DNA of 64,000 bases from Prinsepia uniflora (taxonomy: Eukaryota; Streptophyta; Magnoliopsida; Rosales; Rosaceae). The number at the start of each line of letters is the position of its first letter. Positions within the stretch are counted from its first letter, which is position 1. Of the stretch, positions 37,007-49,240 are shown in pieces. The translations under genes and the position numbers were made by a program. The stretch is taken from contig CM064875.1 in assembly GCA_032719365.1 (NCBI GenBank), forward strand, positions 15,735,816 to 15,799,815. The letters run 5' to 3'. The notes beneath the pieces were generated by a model. That model was given only the letters and a program-made list of their open reading frames with translations, was not told the origin of the DNA and ran no database searches.

Positions 37007-37320
37007 TGACGTCATCGCTGACGTCAGCATGACGTCATCATTGACAGCTGTTAGGTCTGACATGTCAGACTCTGACAGGTGCCACGTGTCATGCTCCCAT
37101 TGGTCCACGTCACTGTGCTGTCAGTGCCACGTGGCAGTCTGACATGTGCCACGTGTCATCACGGCACTGGTCCACGTCAGTGCCACGTGTCAACCCCTGA
37201 TTGGGCCACGTCACTGACATGTCAGTGATGACTGTGCACTGACATGTGACACGTGTCGGCTGATGAGTGGTCCACGTCACCTGACAATCTGACAGGTGTC
37301 ACATCATCACGCCACGTCAC
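37007..37320. promoter_or_regulatory. bZIP and G-box site array in C
   Basis: TGACGTCA at 37007, 37019 and 37030 (12 and 11 bp apart), then CACGTG cores at 37083, 37128, 37150, 37184 and 37250, with several CCACGTCA words between. These match known plant bZIP/bHLH site types. The rest is built from TGACATGTCA-like and CTGACAGGTG-like words, which suggests local duplication. Confidence 0.75.
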
Positions 37321-38046
37321 CACCATCAACCACTCGACGGGTTGACCCGAATACCAGTAACCGGGTCGCCGTGACCCGCAGCTTGACCCGGCCGGTTCTC
37401 CGCCGTCCGACCACCAAAATGCTTCCCGTTTGTCCCATTTTCATCCTCTAATCCTAACCTACCGTCCTATGACCTTAAAATGGAAGAAAAACATCGAAAA
37501 CCGTACCTTCGAGTTTGACCATGGCGGCCGTGCATTCCTCCGCCGTTCACGACTGTTCCAGGCCGCTCTAACCTTCAAAAACAATCCCATTTCTCTCCTA
37601 GGTCCCCCAGAAGCACAACCCAATCATTAGTTTCAATTAAAACCTAACAAAAACAAAACTTGGATTTTTAAATATTTTCACCTCACGGGTCGACCTCCTC
37701 CGCCGTGTCCTCCGTCGTCCGTCGCCGTGACTCGCCGTCCCAGCCTCTCTGTCCTTCCCTCCCGTCACTCACGGTCACACCCGAGCAATGAATGGTGATG
37801 TGTGTGTGTGTTTCGGTTTTTTGAAAGAAAATGGAGAAAATGGGGTTATGGGGTTTCGGGTGGTAAGGAAACAAAGAAGAAGAGGGATGGCTGATGAGAG
37901 AAAGAGAGATGGGATGGAGGGTGTGGATTTAAAGTTAGAATTGAATTGGATGGCTAGGATTGAATTAGGTGGGAATTGGATTATAAAATTAATTAAATAA
38001 TATTAATTAATTATGTAGATCCAAAAATTGGGGGATCAAGTCAATG

Positions 38047-38072
38047 GGATGAGTGACACTTGTCACTCATCC
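38047..38072. repeat. Conserved LTR palindrome (C copy)
   Basis: GGATGAGTGACA and TGTCACTCATCC, perfect arms, CT spacer. Confidence 0.85.
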
Positions 38073-39389
38073 AAGCGGCCCACCAAAATATCCACCCAAT
38101 CAGATTTCGCCGAAGCGTCCCCGTCTCGAAGTTCGTGCATAGTGAAATTGAACTTCCGTGACCCATAACTCTCCCGTTTGAAATTCGATTTCAGTGTGCT
38201 GCCTGTCTATGGATTCGTATCGTCCTTATCTACGAAACGGTCTTCGGCCCTCGGCCATCGGACCTCCCGGTCAAAAAGTCAACTTTTGACCCCTTTTATC
38301 CAAAATTACCAAAATGCCCCTAAACTTCCGAACGTCATAACTTCCTCCTCGAACGTCGGAATTGAACGTGCCACCTGTCTATGAACTCGTGACGTCACGA
38401 ACTACGTCACGGTCATCGGTCAAAGTCCATTTGACCGCCCGATAAAAAGTCAACGTTTTGCCACCACTAGGGGCAAAACGGTCATTTCGCATCGTTCGTC
38501 CGATTTCGCCCAACTAATCACGGATTAGCCTCACTAATCGTGATTAGTCACTAATCTAATCATGGAATTTGGGACGGGTCGTTACACTGTAGCTGGCACG
38601 TGAGGGCCACGCGCAGCCACTTTGGGCGGCGCGTGGGGGCGCGTGCGGCGGCGATGGGGAAAGTGGTCAACATGGTTTTTGGTCTAGGTGTTCTAACGAG
38701 TCTATTGGAATTGGTTTCGGGTTGTTCAGACGTCGTTTGAGGTTAGTTCCGCGAGGATGACGGTTTAGGGTCTCGGTTTATTTCGTTTAGGATTCGGGGA
38801 TTTTGGAGGGAAATTAGGTGGTTACTCGTGGACGTGTTAGTGACGTAATTTGGTGGTTGTTGATAGGATCGGGACTTCCCGAGGAAGCCGAGGAATGTGC
38901 TGGACGTTTGGGACACGATTGAGGGCTCGGTACTGTGAGTGGACTTTTTCCTTAAACTCGAGCATGCATAACTGTTTTCTATAATTGTTTTGTGGTTTTA
39001 ATCATAATTCTATGTTTATCGAATATGTTTCGGTTGGTTTTACATTATTACACATTTTTCGAGGAAATCGGTTTTTAGCCCGTTTTACGAGGAAGCTTTG
39101 AATGTTGACATTGATGCTATGATTTTGGGATTTCACATGATAAGTGGTTTTCAATGTTTATAAAGGGATTTTGGAACATGTTTTCGATGATTAAAGGTTT
39201 TCGGTTTTAGAAACGGATTTTGGAAAAAGGGTTAGTTTCCAAGTGGAAAAGTGGATTCCGGATTTGAGTTCGGAATGACGGTTCGGGATGCTGGAAGGGC
39301 ATCGGACTAGTGATTTCGTATTCGGGTTTGGATGTGAATACGAAAATGGTTTTCAACTGATTTGATTGGATTTGCTGGATCTGGTTATT

Positions 39390-39577
39390 GGGTTTAAAGA
39401 CCCGGATATTGATTGACAGGGGACGGGCCCGGATTGAGTTTAAAGACTCGGGAGTTTAAAGACTCGGATATATTGATTTTCCCTCGTAGGCCTTTGAGTT
39501 TAAAGACTCGGGAGTTTAAAGACTCGGATATTGTTAAGGCCTGGATTGAGTTTAAAGACTCGGGAGTTTAAAGACTC
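39390..39577. repeat. Hairpin array of B2
   Basis: GGGTTTAAAGACCC at 39390, then GAGTTTAAAGACTC at 39436, 39452, 39496, 39512, 39548 and 39564. The last six form three closely spaced pairs 16 bp apart. Confidence 0.85.
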
Positions 39578-41233
39578 GGATAGGTCCAGCAGGTTTGATC
39601 GGAAAAAGATGATTTCATGTTCATGGTTTATGACGCGGTTTTATGATTCACGGACTGTGTTTTTCTAACTGTTTTATAGTGTTTCTGTTTCTTATGATGT
39701 GATTTGTTTTATAACTGTTCAGATAACTGGGTTATGCATGTGGTTTTGAAAACGGAGGCTAAAACTTGGTTTTCTAATAAATGGTTTTAGAACTTTTCTT
39801 TTAGTATGGTCCACTCACACCTTGTGTTTTTAACTTGCCCTCCAGGTTGTGGAGATAGCGCGGGGTCTTGACGTCGAGGCAGTGTCTGAGGCATAGAGGT
39901 CACGTGAAAGATTCCGGAGTGGTTTAAAGTCTTCCGCGTGCGTGTAAATATTATCGGTTTTATTTCCTTGTGTTTTGTACTATGCTCTGTAAATTATAAC
40001 TTCGGGATGTTTTATATAGTTTCTCCTGCGTCTGACTGAGTATTGGGTGCTTTTTGAGTGAGCTTTACTTGGGTATTGTGTCGGGGAGTCAGACGGGAGC
40101 AGGATTTACCTCGGGTTTCGGGGTGAAACCGGGGTGGGTCCTGACAGTTTTTTGGTGGTTAGTGTGAGACTCCTGAAGGTCCCAGGAGTCATCTGAGGTT
40201 GGTGCTGTGAAGGGGGAAGGTCTGGGTGGCCGGAGGCCAAAACAGGGCTTACGGGCAGTTTTGTTCGAGGTTGAGGACGATGGGTTTCGGGCTTCGATTT
40301 CCAGATTGTAGGAGGGGAAAGGATTTCTGGGAACTGGACGAAGCTAACAGGATTGAAATGGTGGAAATTGATGGAGGAATGGAGGAGAACCGGTCACGCC
40401 GGTTCAGTACAGTTGAACCGGATGACTCGAGGTAGACGATGGTACTGTGCAGGCGCGTGAGGCCCACGCGCAGCCACTTTGGGCGGCACGTGGGGGCGCG
40501 TAGGGAGGATTCTGAATAAACTTCCAACATGGTTGTTGTTCTAAATGTTCTAAGGAATCCATTGGGACAAGTTTCGTGTAAATCGGACGATGTTACGGTA
40601 TAGTTCGAGGATCCGGACGGTTTAGGGTTTACGTTTAAATTACGTATAAATTCCCGAAAATTTGGGGAAATTAGGGTTAGCATATTTGACGTATTTGTGA
40701 CCCTATTTGGTGCTTATTGACAGGACGGGAGACGCCTGAGACGGTCGAGGAGCGCACAGAGCGCGATTGACACTTTCTGATTCGTGAGTGGACTCTTTCT
40801 TTTCTTACGAGCATGCCTAACAGTTTTATTTATGTTTTATGATTTTAAGTATGTTTTTGTTCTTGTTGATGATGATTATATGTGATTGATATGCTTTCAC
40901 GTTTTTCGAGATATTTTCGGGTTTTCGCACGTTTTTCGAGAAAAAGCTGGATTTCTGATTTTGATGTTAAGCTTCCATGTTTTCAATCTATAATTGTTTT
41001 CTGATGGTTATAATTGGGATTATGAAATATGATTTTGTTAATCAAGGTTTTGGTTTTAAAATCGGATTTCGAGAAACGGAATTTGGTTTTAAAGTCGGAA
41101 AAGTGGAATTCCGGATTTGGGTTCGGAATAACGGTTCTGGATGCCGGAAGGGCATCAGACCAGTGATTTCGGATTCGGGTTTGGAGATGGATTTTAGAAT
41201 TTGTTTTGGATTGGATTTGCTGGATCTGAATAT

Positions 41234-41414
41234 TGGGTTTAAAGACCTGGATTCTGATTGAAGGGGGACGGGCCCAGATTGAGTTTAAAGACTCGGAAGT
41301 TTAAAGACTCGGATTTTTATGATATTACCCCGGTAGGCCTATTGAGTTTAAAGACTCTGGAGTTTAAAGATTCGGATTACATTTGAGGCCTGGTTTGAGT
41401 TTAAAGACTCGGAT
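41234..41414. repeat. Hairpin array of B1
   Basis: Same GGGTTTAAAG/GAGTTTAAAG units as B2, slightly more decayed (one ACCT and one ATTC arm, both still able to pair by G-T). Confidence 0.8.
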
Positions 41415-41923
41415 AAACCCAGCAGGTTTGATCGAACTTTGGAATTTGTGGATTTGGTTTTATGACATGATCTTGTTATACTGTTTTATGTTGTGGTTTT
41501 CTGATACTTCGTTAGGCATGCATACTTTATTTTAAAACGGAGGGTAAAATCTTATTATTTTTCTTAATCCTTGTTTGATTTCTAAATCGTATTTGAAACT
41601 CTTATTTCTTTTAGTCCACTCACACTTTTTGGTTTTAACTTCCCCTCCAGGTCGTGGTGATAGCGCTGGGGTGAACGTTGAGGCAGGGATCGAGGCATAG
41701 AGCTTACGACGTTCTTCCGTTGCGAGATTAGCCTAGTAGGATTTTGTGCCTGTTTTGTATAAACTATGCTCTGAATTACGGTTGTATTATATTTCTCCTT
41801 TGTCTGATAGTTATGTTTATGGTTGTGTTGAGGTTATTTTGGTACTTTAAGTGTGATTATTAGACGGGAGCAGGGTTCGTCCCGGGTATCGAGGTGATAT
41901 TTGGGACGGGTCCTGACAGATAT

Positions 41924-42801
41924 ATACTTCCAATGACTAAGTTCAACATCTATCAAAATGATAAGAGGGAATCATGCACAAAAAAACACAAGTTGAAATC
42001 TCCTACGTACCCACAATCAAGACCTACGGTAACGCGAAAATAAATTTTTTTCCAATTTCACAAAAGAAAAAAAAAACTAACACAACCAACACAATACAGA
42101 GCTGCATAACTTATTTAGGCAAACCAAACTGAAGTAGAATCCCCGAATGAAAGCAAAAAAAAAAAATAACTAGCTAACAATCCAACAAAAACCACAAATG
42201 GTCAACTGCCATCGCTAACTCTATGGAATACCAAAAATAGCGTGAATTCCCATCCAACACCCTTATAGGCACTCCCAGCTCACTAAATCATATTGATATC
42301 CTAAAGAAACGTGATCCAAACAACACATCTATTTATATAAAATAACAAATATCATGGAAGAAATGTAATAAAGTCACATTATATTCTCGCAACAGCCAAA
42401 AACTTGCTTATAAAATTTGGGGAGGCAACTAGTTTTATGTTCTCTTGACATTTTTACCTACTGTGTAGTTGAAGGTCTTAGGTTTCGATTCAACCCTCAT
42501 ATATAGTGAAGTCGATCTGCAATGTATATATCTCCTTTCCTTAATGTCAATGAAAAGAAAAAAAAAACTGAAAGAGAAACACATATGTTAAATGAGATGT
42601 TGGTATTTCAGGCTAACAGGTGCAAATCAATTGTTTGGGTGTGAAGAAAACAGTAACACATGTTTTTCTAATTTACTGATATCAGTGCGTATTAGAGGGC
42701 AAATTGAAACTAAAAATTTCATATAAAAGTCTAGATAATTAGAAGAATCCTAGCGTAAAATCCTTGGTACGGAAGATTGGATTGGATTAGATTAGATTAG
42801 A
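41924..42801. other. AT-rich intergenic DNA between two LTR stacks
   Basis: Poly-A runs and a few tRNA B-box-like words (near 42480), but no A box at tRNA distance and no ORF or element end. Probably old host DNA. Confidence 0.55.
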
Positions 42802-43659
42802 CAACATGTAACGACCCGAAAATTTCGAAAGGGTAATTTTGAGAATTTAAAAGGGAATTGATGTTTTTTCTCGTGTTTAGGTGATCAAAAGTTTACTTTT
42901 TAATTCGGATATTATTTGGACTTTTCTTGAGGACTATTACGTAGACATCAGAGTCTAGATCCGTAAACAGACGACACGTCAGAATCAGAATTTGGATAGG
43001 ATTATTACGAGTCTAAACTATCCAAGGATATTTTGGTAATTTTAATTAGAGGCATTTTGGTCCTTTTGTTGCCATGATGATTTATTACTCTGATTTTATG
43101 GAAAGGTGACACATGTCACGATTTGGTTTGGGTTAGTGGCATGTTGTGTGCTAATCGCGTATGTGTATCATGCTTGTGTGTGTGTGTGTGGTCCAAGAAT
43201 AAAAACTCAAAGCTTTGTTTCTTGAATCAGAAGGAGGAGAGACACACACAAAGGGAAAGAGAGTGAGACGAAGAAGACAAAAAACGAGAAGAAAATAGAA
43301 GTATCAAAACTAAAATGTAATAACTTGTCCCTAATTTTAAGGATTAATTAGGGATTAATGTTGGATTAGCGAGACTAATCGGGGTTTAACCGAGAATTAA
43401 CGGACGTTCAGGGCGAAATTATGATTTTACCCTTGGACGAGGGCAAAAAGTTGACTTTTGATCTTGGAGGTCCGATGGCCGAGAGCCGAAGACCGTTATA
43501 TAGATCGAGACGATAAGAATCCGTAGACATGCGGCACGTCGAATTCGGACGTTTGACAGAAAATTTACGGTTCACAAAAGTTTAAACGCACTATTGCACG
43601 TTTTACGAGGCGAGGGACTTTTGGCAGCAAGTGGGGCCCAACTTTTTGGATAGGCCCAA

Positions 43660-43687
43660 TGGATGAGCGACAAGTGTCACCCATCCA
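43660..43687. repeat. Conserved LTR palindrome (D2 copy)
   Basis: TGGATGAGCGACA and TGTCACCCATCCA with an AG spacer; two mismatches between arms. Confidence 0.8.
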
Positions 43688-45439
43688 ATGCCCTGCCCAA
43701 ACAACTCATGCATATCCTCCATTTTTCATTGTGTTCGACCATTTTCCCAATCAAACCCGATCACCTTTCATTCCAATCCAAACCCTTCCCATTCTAATCA
43801 TGTTTGAGAGACCAAGAGAGTGAGAGGAGGGCCGTGAGGAAGGTGGTGGCTGGCCAAGACAGCGCCGCCATGGACGTCGGAGGCAAAATCGTGCAAGGTA
43901 ATCGGTTTTGGCCCTTTTCCTTTTATTTTTGATTTCTTATGTTATGGCCGGTTTTTCTTGATTGGAATAGGTTAGTTGGGTTGTTAGGAAGGTATTAGGG
44001 TGATTTTGGTGGTGGTTCACGGCTGAGGAAGCCCTGGTGGAATTCTGGGAAAACTAAACCGTGAGGGACAAATCGGGGCCAGTGAGATTTTGTAGGTTTT
44101 GAGTGATTTGGATTCCATATTTGGGTTCCTAGTGTAACGACCCATCCTGGATATCGGGATTAGATTAGTGGTTAATGATGGATTAGTGAAGTTAATCGGT
44201 GAGTAGTTGGGTGATCTTGGACGGACGGTGCGAAATGACGGTTTTGCCCCTGAAATGGGTAAAAAGTTGACTTTTAGTTTGGGCGGTCAAATCGACTTTA
44301 ACCGGTCACTCTGACGTAGTTTGGAACGCCACGAGTTCAGCGACAGCTAGCACGTCCGATTCCGACATTCGAGGAAAAAAGTTATGATGTTCGGAAAATT
44401 GGGGGCATTTTAGTAATATTGGTTAAAAAGGGCATTTTGTTGACTTTTCACATGACATGGAATTATCACGTATTTTGAGGACCGTTAGGTAGGTCTTGAT
44501 GCCCTAAGTACAACGACAGGCGGCACGCTGCCATTGGACGTGGAACGGTTTAGTTCGTGGTCTAAACATACGAGAGGCAAAATGGTAATTTGTACAATAA
44601 GGGCATTTTGGTCAATTGGTTTGTATTGGGAATGGTGCCCAGTGATCAGTGGACACTTGGTTGTTCTTGGAAATGTTGCCCATAGAGAATTGGACACTTG
44701 GCCCTATTTGGATGCTTGTGGAATTCTCCCTGCCGCCTCACACCTATTTTAAAATAGGAATGTGAGATATTTTGCACGTTTGAAACGGAGGAACAGAGTG
44801 GCTGAAATTGTGTGTGTGAGTGAACCGTGAGAAAAAATCCAATCCTCCTCAATTGTGAGAAGTGTGTAAAGGAAATCGAGGGACTAGACGATGAGGTTGG
44901 TGCCACCGTGATGACCGTCGTGGGTGGCGGTTCTGAACCAGGAAATCCTTTGCAACCCGTGAACGTCAACTGTAGACAATCATCTTCAAACCTCAACTTT
45001 TGGCCATAGCTTGTGAAGGAGGGTTGGACAGGGGACTCAGACGCACGTGGTGGTGTCCACGGAGGTGAACGGCGACGGTGGTAAGTCTTCATTTCAGTAA
45101 ACGGTTCAGTTGGACTCAGAAATGGTCAATCACGATTTCGTGCTTATTGATTAGTTTTATTAATTGGAACTTTTCTCTGGAGGTTACATAGGTTGTTTGG
45201 AATCAAAAACAGGGAAAATGGGAGGCTGAAACCATGGATGTACGATGGAGGAAGAACGTTATTTGAAGGTTGATCGGACAGGTATTAAACAGGCTCAAAT
45301 TTCATGGTTTAATTAGCTAGATCACTTGTTAAGATTATGACGAAGCTAGTGGGATAAACGGGATTGAAAAAGATGGGAAAACAATGGAGAACCGTGACCA
45401 CCGGTTCGGCTGGACCAGCCTGAACCCAATCAGTCTGGA

Positions 45440-48113
45440 TGACAAGACCCGTCCCCTAAGGACGTAAATAACCGTGTCCGGTCCTGCTCCCGTCTGAAAA
45501 GTCAACTAAAGTTCCCAAATTACCCTTCAAGACTTGCCAAACAAAGGATAACTGCACATATGCCCACTCATACCTCCACCTCTCTAATAGCCTCGATCAT
45601 TGCACCACGACCTGAAGGGTTAATAAAACAGAAAAGGTGTGAGTGGACAAAAATAAGATCATTTAAAACATCTTTCAAGATACAACATTTACCCTTCAGT
45701 TTATCAAACCACGCATGCATAGGGAAAACATATGAATAACAATCACCGGCTTTACAGCCAACTTACATAACAAGTGTCAAATCTCGGCTCTCAAGCCAAA
45801 CATATGAAAACATAATCATCTGGCCACAAAGACCATAACCCATACTCAATACCAGTACGCAATCACAATCAACATAAAAAAGAACTACTCACAAGTGCAC
45901 AATCAATCAATCAATCTGCACTATTCACAAGTGCATCAATAATCACACAATCACATCCGCACTACGCGTAGGCGAACCTCGGGAACTGCACTCAGGCATC
46001 ATCCGAGTCATATCAGTCATGCATGGGAACTGCACACGCACCATCTAAACGCACTACATACTCGAGAACTGTACTCACGCAACATCCGAGTCACGTCTAG
46101 GAACTACACTCGCACCATCTAGAACATGGTCCAATATCCACAATCACAAACACAATCCATTCCACAAACACATATTAAACATATCCATGACTTCAAACCA
46201 AGTCAAAAGCATTCCCGACAGGGTCTCAAGCTCAAATGTCATTTACACGTAAATCCGTAAAATCACATTGAAAACATAAAATAATCCAGAAATCATCATT
46301 GACTCATCAACTAAGTCATAATATCTTTTTAGAAACCTTTTTTTACTCTGGGCCTAGCCCAAAACATCATTTGCACATTCCTCGTAAAACGTGCCCGAAA
46401 GACTGATTAAAATAATCATTAAATCACAATTAATCATGCCGAATCACCATGACATCATTGTAAGCCAAATCATGCAATCAATCATGTAAAACATTTAACT
46501 ATGCGTGCATAATGGTTTATAAAACAAACGTCCACTCACAGTCCGTCCAAACTGCCGCCTCGATATGCGTGCCATAAGCCTCCCCGGGCTAATCCGACCT
46601 CTTGGGGTCGTCTTGATCTGTCCAAATCATACCAAAAGGATACTACTAAACTATACAAATCCATATTAAGAACCCTAAAATTTTCCGGAAAGGTCAACGT
46701 GCGTGCACGTTTCCCGAGGTAAAAAACCTCGATTTGACCAACTTAACGATCTCCGATCGACCCGAAACCAACGCCATTGGATTCGGATCGTCGAAACCTT
46801 TAAAATGTTCCTGATCCCACCTAAAAATACGCTCCCATGCGCCCCCACGCGCGGGTCAAGGTCTAGTCAAACGTTGACCAAAACGTCAAAGCTGACGTCA
46901 GCAAAGTCAACGCTGATGTCATCATGAACAGTAAGTCACGGTCAAAGTCAACGGGTTAGAGTCAACGAGTCAACTCGCCGGTGACCGAGTCAACTCGGTG
47001 GCGACTCGCCGGAAAACTCCCTTGATGTCCCAAACTTCAAACTTCGATATCTCACTCGTTTCTCAACCGAATTTGACGTTCTACCTATGTAAATCCATCT
47101 ACTCGAGCCAAGGATTCCAAATATCAACCCAGAAGTTTCATAAAGTACCTGGATTTTAAGTTATGGCCAATCAAAGTTTCGGCCAGAATTCCAATCATCA
47201 TTTCGGCCAGCTTTGACGTCCAAATCCGTCCCAAATTGCACTTACAAGCTCATGAGAGCTTGAAGAACATCATCCTAAGCTTAGAATTGATCAACACCAT
47301 CAAAATCAAAAACCCAAAATTTGAATCCCACGGTTTACCTTCCAAAAATTCTGGCCACCGTGCACGACGGTCCTTGCCGTGGCCACCATTGGGTTCGTCT
47401 CAACATCCTCTCCAACTTTCATTCACGGGTCATAAGCAATGGATAATGATTGAGAGGTGTTTGTGAAGGATTGAGGTATACGGTTTTGAAGAAAATAAAT
47501 GAAAAAGATGTAGATGACGGATGATGAAGAATGAATGATGATTAAGGATGATGAGGAATGATTAAAAATGGATTAAAGGGAAATATGTTCCACAATTTAG
47601 GGCCTCAAATCAAGGGATGAGTGACAAGCACTTGTCACTCATCCAAGTGTCCATAATCATCAATCACTGTTCACTATTTTAATAATATTTTAATCAAATT
47701 CCCGGGACGTAAGTTTAATCCATTTCAGTCCAGTGACCATAACTTTCCCGTTCGATGTCCGATTTCGACGTGCCGCCTGTCTACGGACTCGTGACATCTC
47801 GAACTATGTCTTAGTCATTGGTCAAAGTTTGTTTGACCGTCCGAGTCAAAAATCAACATTTTGCCTCTTTTTAACCAAATTACCAAAATGCCCTTAACCT
47901 TCGCAGACCTGCAACTTTCACATCTGACCTCCGATTGACGCATGCCACCTGTATGCGGATTCAGCGTCCCGAGACCTACTCAACAGTCTCTTCGGAAAGT
48001 CCAAAAAGTGTTTCGATCAAAAATTCAATTTTCGGCCCTTATGACTAGGGGCAAAATTGTCATTTTCTTCAAATTTCCCAAATTTTTGTTTTTCGAATTT
48101 CTGGGTCGTTACA
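45440..48113 (-). mobile_element. E: reverse solo LTR, 2674 bp, perfect CTGGA target duplication
   Basis: Plus-strand ends are TGACAAGACCCGTCC and CTGGGTCGTTACA. CTGGA is at 45435-45439 and 48114-48118. Innermost of the third stack. It has hairpin-rich sequence (45745-46370), an exon-like module (46540-46617), one TGACGTCA (46893-46900) and a perfect palindrome (47615-47644). It entered D3 about 35 bp before the GC-rich hairpin. Confidence 0.93.
47615..47644. repeat. Conserved LTR palindrome (E copy), perfect
   Basis: GGATGAGTGACAAG and CTTGTCACTCATCC are perfect 14-base arms around CA, the longest perfect version seen. Confidence 0.9.
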
Positions 48114-49082
48114 CTGGACTCGGTTCGGCGAGAAGTTGAAGATGAATAGTGCGGTGCGTGAGGCCCACGCGCAGCCCCTTTGGGCAGTGCGTGTGGGCGT
48201 TTGGTACGGATTTTGAGGATGGTTCCAACACGATTTTTAAAGTATTCGATGTAACGAATATTTTGTCACTGCTTTCGATTCGATCGGACATCGTCTCGAT
48301 ATGTTTCGGGATGTCCAAAGGTTTTAGGCCTCGGTTAAAAATAGTTAAAAATTCGAGAAAATTTCGTGGCTTTAGTAGAAGCATTGTGAAGTAGGTAGTG
48401 ACCTTATTATGGGATTTGGATAGATTCCGGAAAGCCGGTGATAACGGATTAGCCGGGAACAGTATAAGTGCGCGTGTATCGAGGCAGCGGCGTAAACGGT
48501 CTGTGAGTAGACTTTGCATTCTAACTATGATGCATGCATATATGTTTTTATATGATTTCGATACGTGATTTCTATGTTTATGATATGATCTTGATGATTT
48601 ACAGTTTTGCACGTATTTCGAGATATTTACGAAATTGCACGTTTTACGAGATATGGTTTTCTGCTATGGCTTGATGAAGGTTTTGATGATTTGATTTCGG
48701 GATTTTAAAAATGATTTGATTTCAATGATTTTTAATGGATTTTGGAAAGTGATTTCGGGCTTGAAGCTCAGTTCATAAAAGTGGTTTCAATAAACGTGAT
48801 TTCAGGTTTTGGAATCGGATTTCAGGATGACGATTCAGGATTCAATTTTGGAACTTGAAAGTGGATTTTCGAATTTGGGTTCGAAATGGTTATTCCAGAT
48901 ACTAGGTTACGGGATGATGGTTTCGGATTCGGATTTGGAAAGGGATTATGGATTTGGATTCGAGATGATGATTTCAGATTCGGCTTGGAATTCGAAATGG
49001 TGATTTCAAATTCTGATTTGGACATGGATTTGGAAATGGTTTTAAAATGGTTTTGGATTGGATTTTCTGGATCTGGTTATTG

Positions 49083-49240
49083 GTTTTAAAGACCTGGATA
49101 TGATATGTGACGGGGGCGGGCCCGGATTGGGTTTAAAGACACGGATTAAGTTTAAAGACTCGAGAGTTTAAAGACCCAGATATTGTGATTTCCCCCGTAG
49201 GCCTATTGAGTTTAAAAACTACGGAGTTTAAAGACTCAGA
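49083..49240. repeat. Hairpin array of D3
   Basis: TTTAAAG-loop units of GGGT/ACAC, AAGT/ACTC and GAGT/ACCC types, more decayed than in S1 and B2 with some unpaired arms. Confidence 0.65.

Larger units (their letters stand above)
35421..38586 (-). mobile_element. C: reverse solo LTR, 3166 bp, perfect CTGTA target duplication
   Basis: Plus-strand ends are TGACAGGACCC and GGGTCGTTACA. CTGTA is at 35416-35420 and 38587-38591. Innermost of its nest. In plus coordinates: terminal hairpin (about 35437-35452), exon-3-like block (35530-35585), hairpin array (36215-36505), 77-nt exon-like module (36700-36776), GC-rich hairpin (about 36940-36996), bZIP/G-box array (37007-37320) and palindrome (38047-38072). 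Confidence 0.93.
33879..40146 (+). mobile_element. B2: solo LTR with perfect GTTTT target duplication, interrupted by C
   Basis: Pieces are 33879-35420 and 38592-40146, about 3.1 kb. It begins TGTAACAACCCGTCCC and ends GGTGGGTCCTGACA. GTTTT is at 33874-33878 and 40147-40151. C inserted a few bases before the GC-rich hairpin (38596-38646). The hairpin array is 39390-39577 and the acceptor-like CCCTCCAG|GTTG lies near 39846. Confidence 0.92.
32878..41918 (+). mobile_element. B1: solo LTR with perfect GATAT target duplication, interrupted by B2
   Basis: Pieces are 32878-33878 and 40152-41918, about 2.77 kb. It begins TGTAACAACCTG and ends GGGACGGGTCCTGACA. GATAT is at 32873-32877 and 41919-41923. 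It carries the GC-rich hairpin (40453-40502), a GTGAGTGGAC site near 40784, a TTTAAAG-type hairpin array (41234-41414), an acceptor-like CCCTCCAG|GTCG (about 41650) and a terminal hairpin held by several G-T pairs (41881-41905). Confidence 0.92.

Noticed and set aside
42470..42520. Possible SINE B box near 42480
   Set aside because: GTTTCGATTCAACC resembles a B box, but no A box is present at tRNA distance and no element ends were found.
44646..45092. 148-codon minus-strand ORF (and 143 codons at 34341-34772)
   Set aside because: Inside LTRs D3 and B2, antisense to the element, not kept in sister LTRs, no recognised domain.
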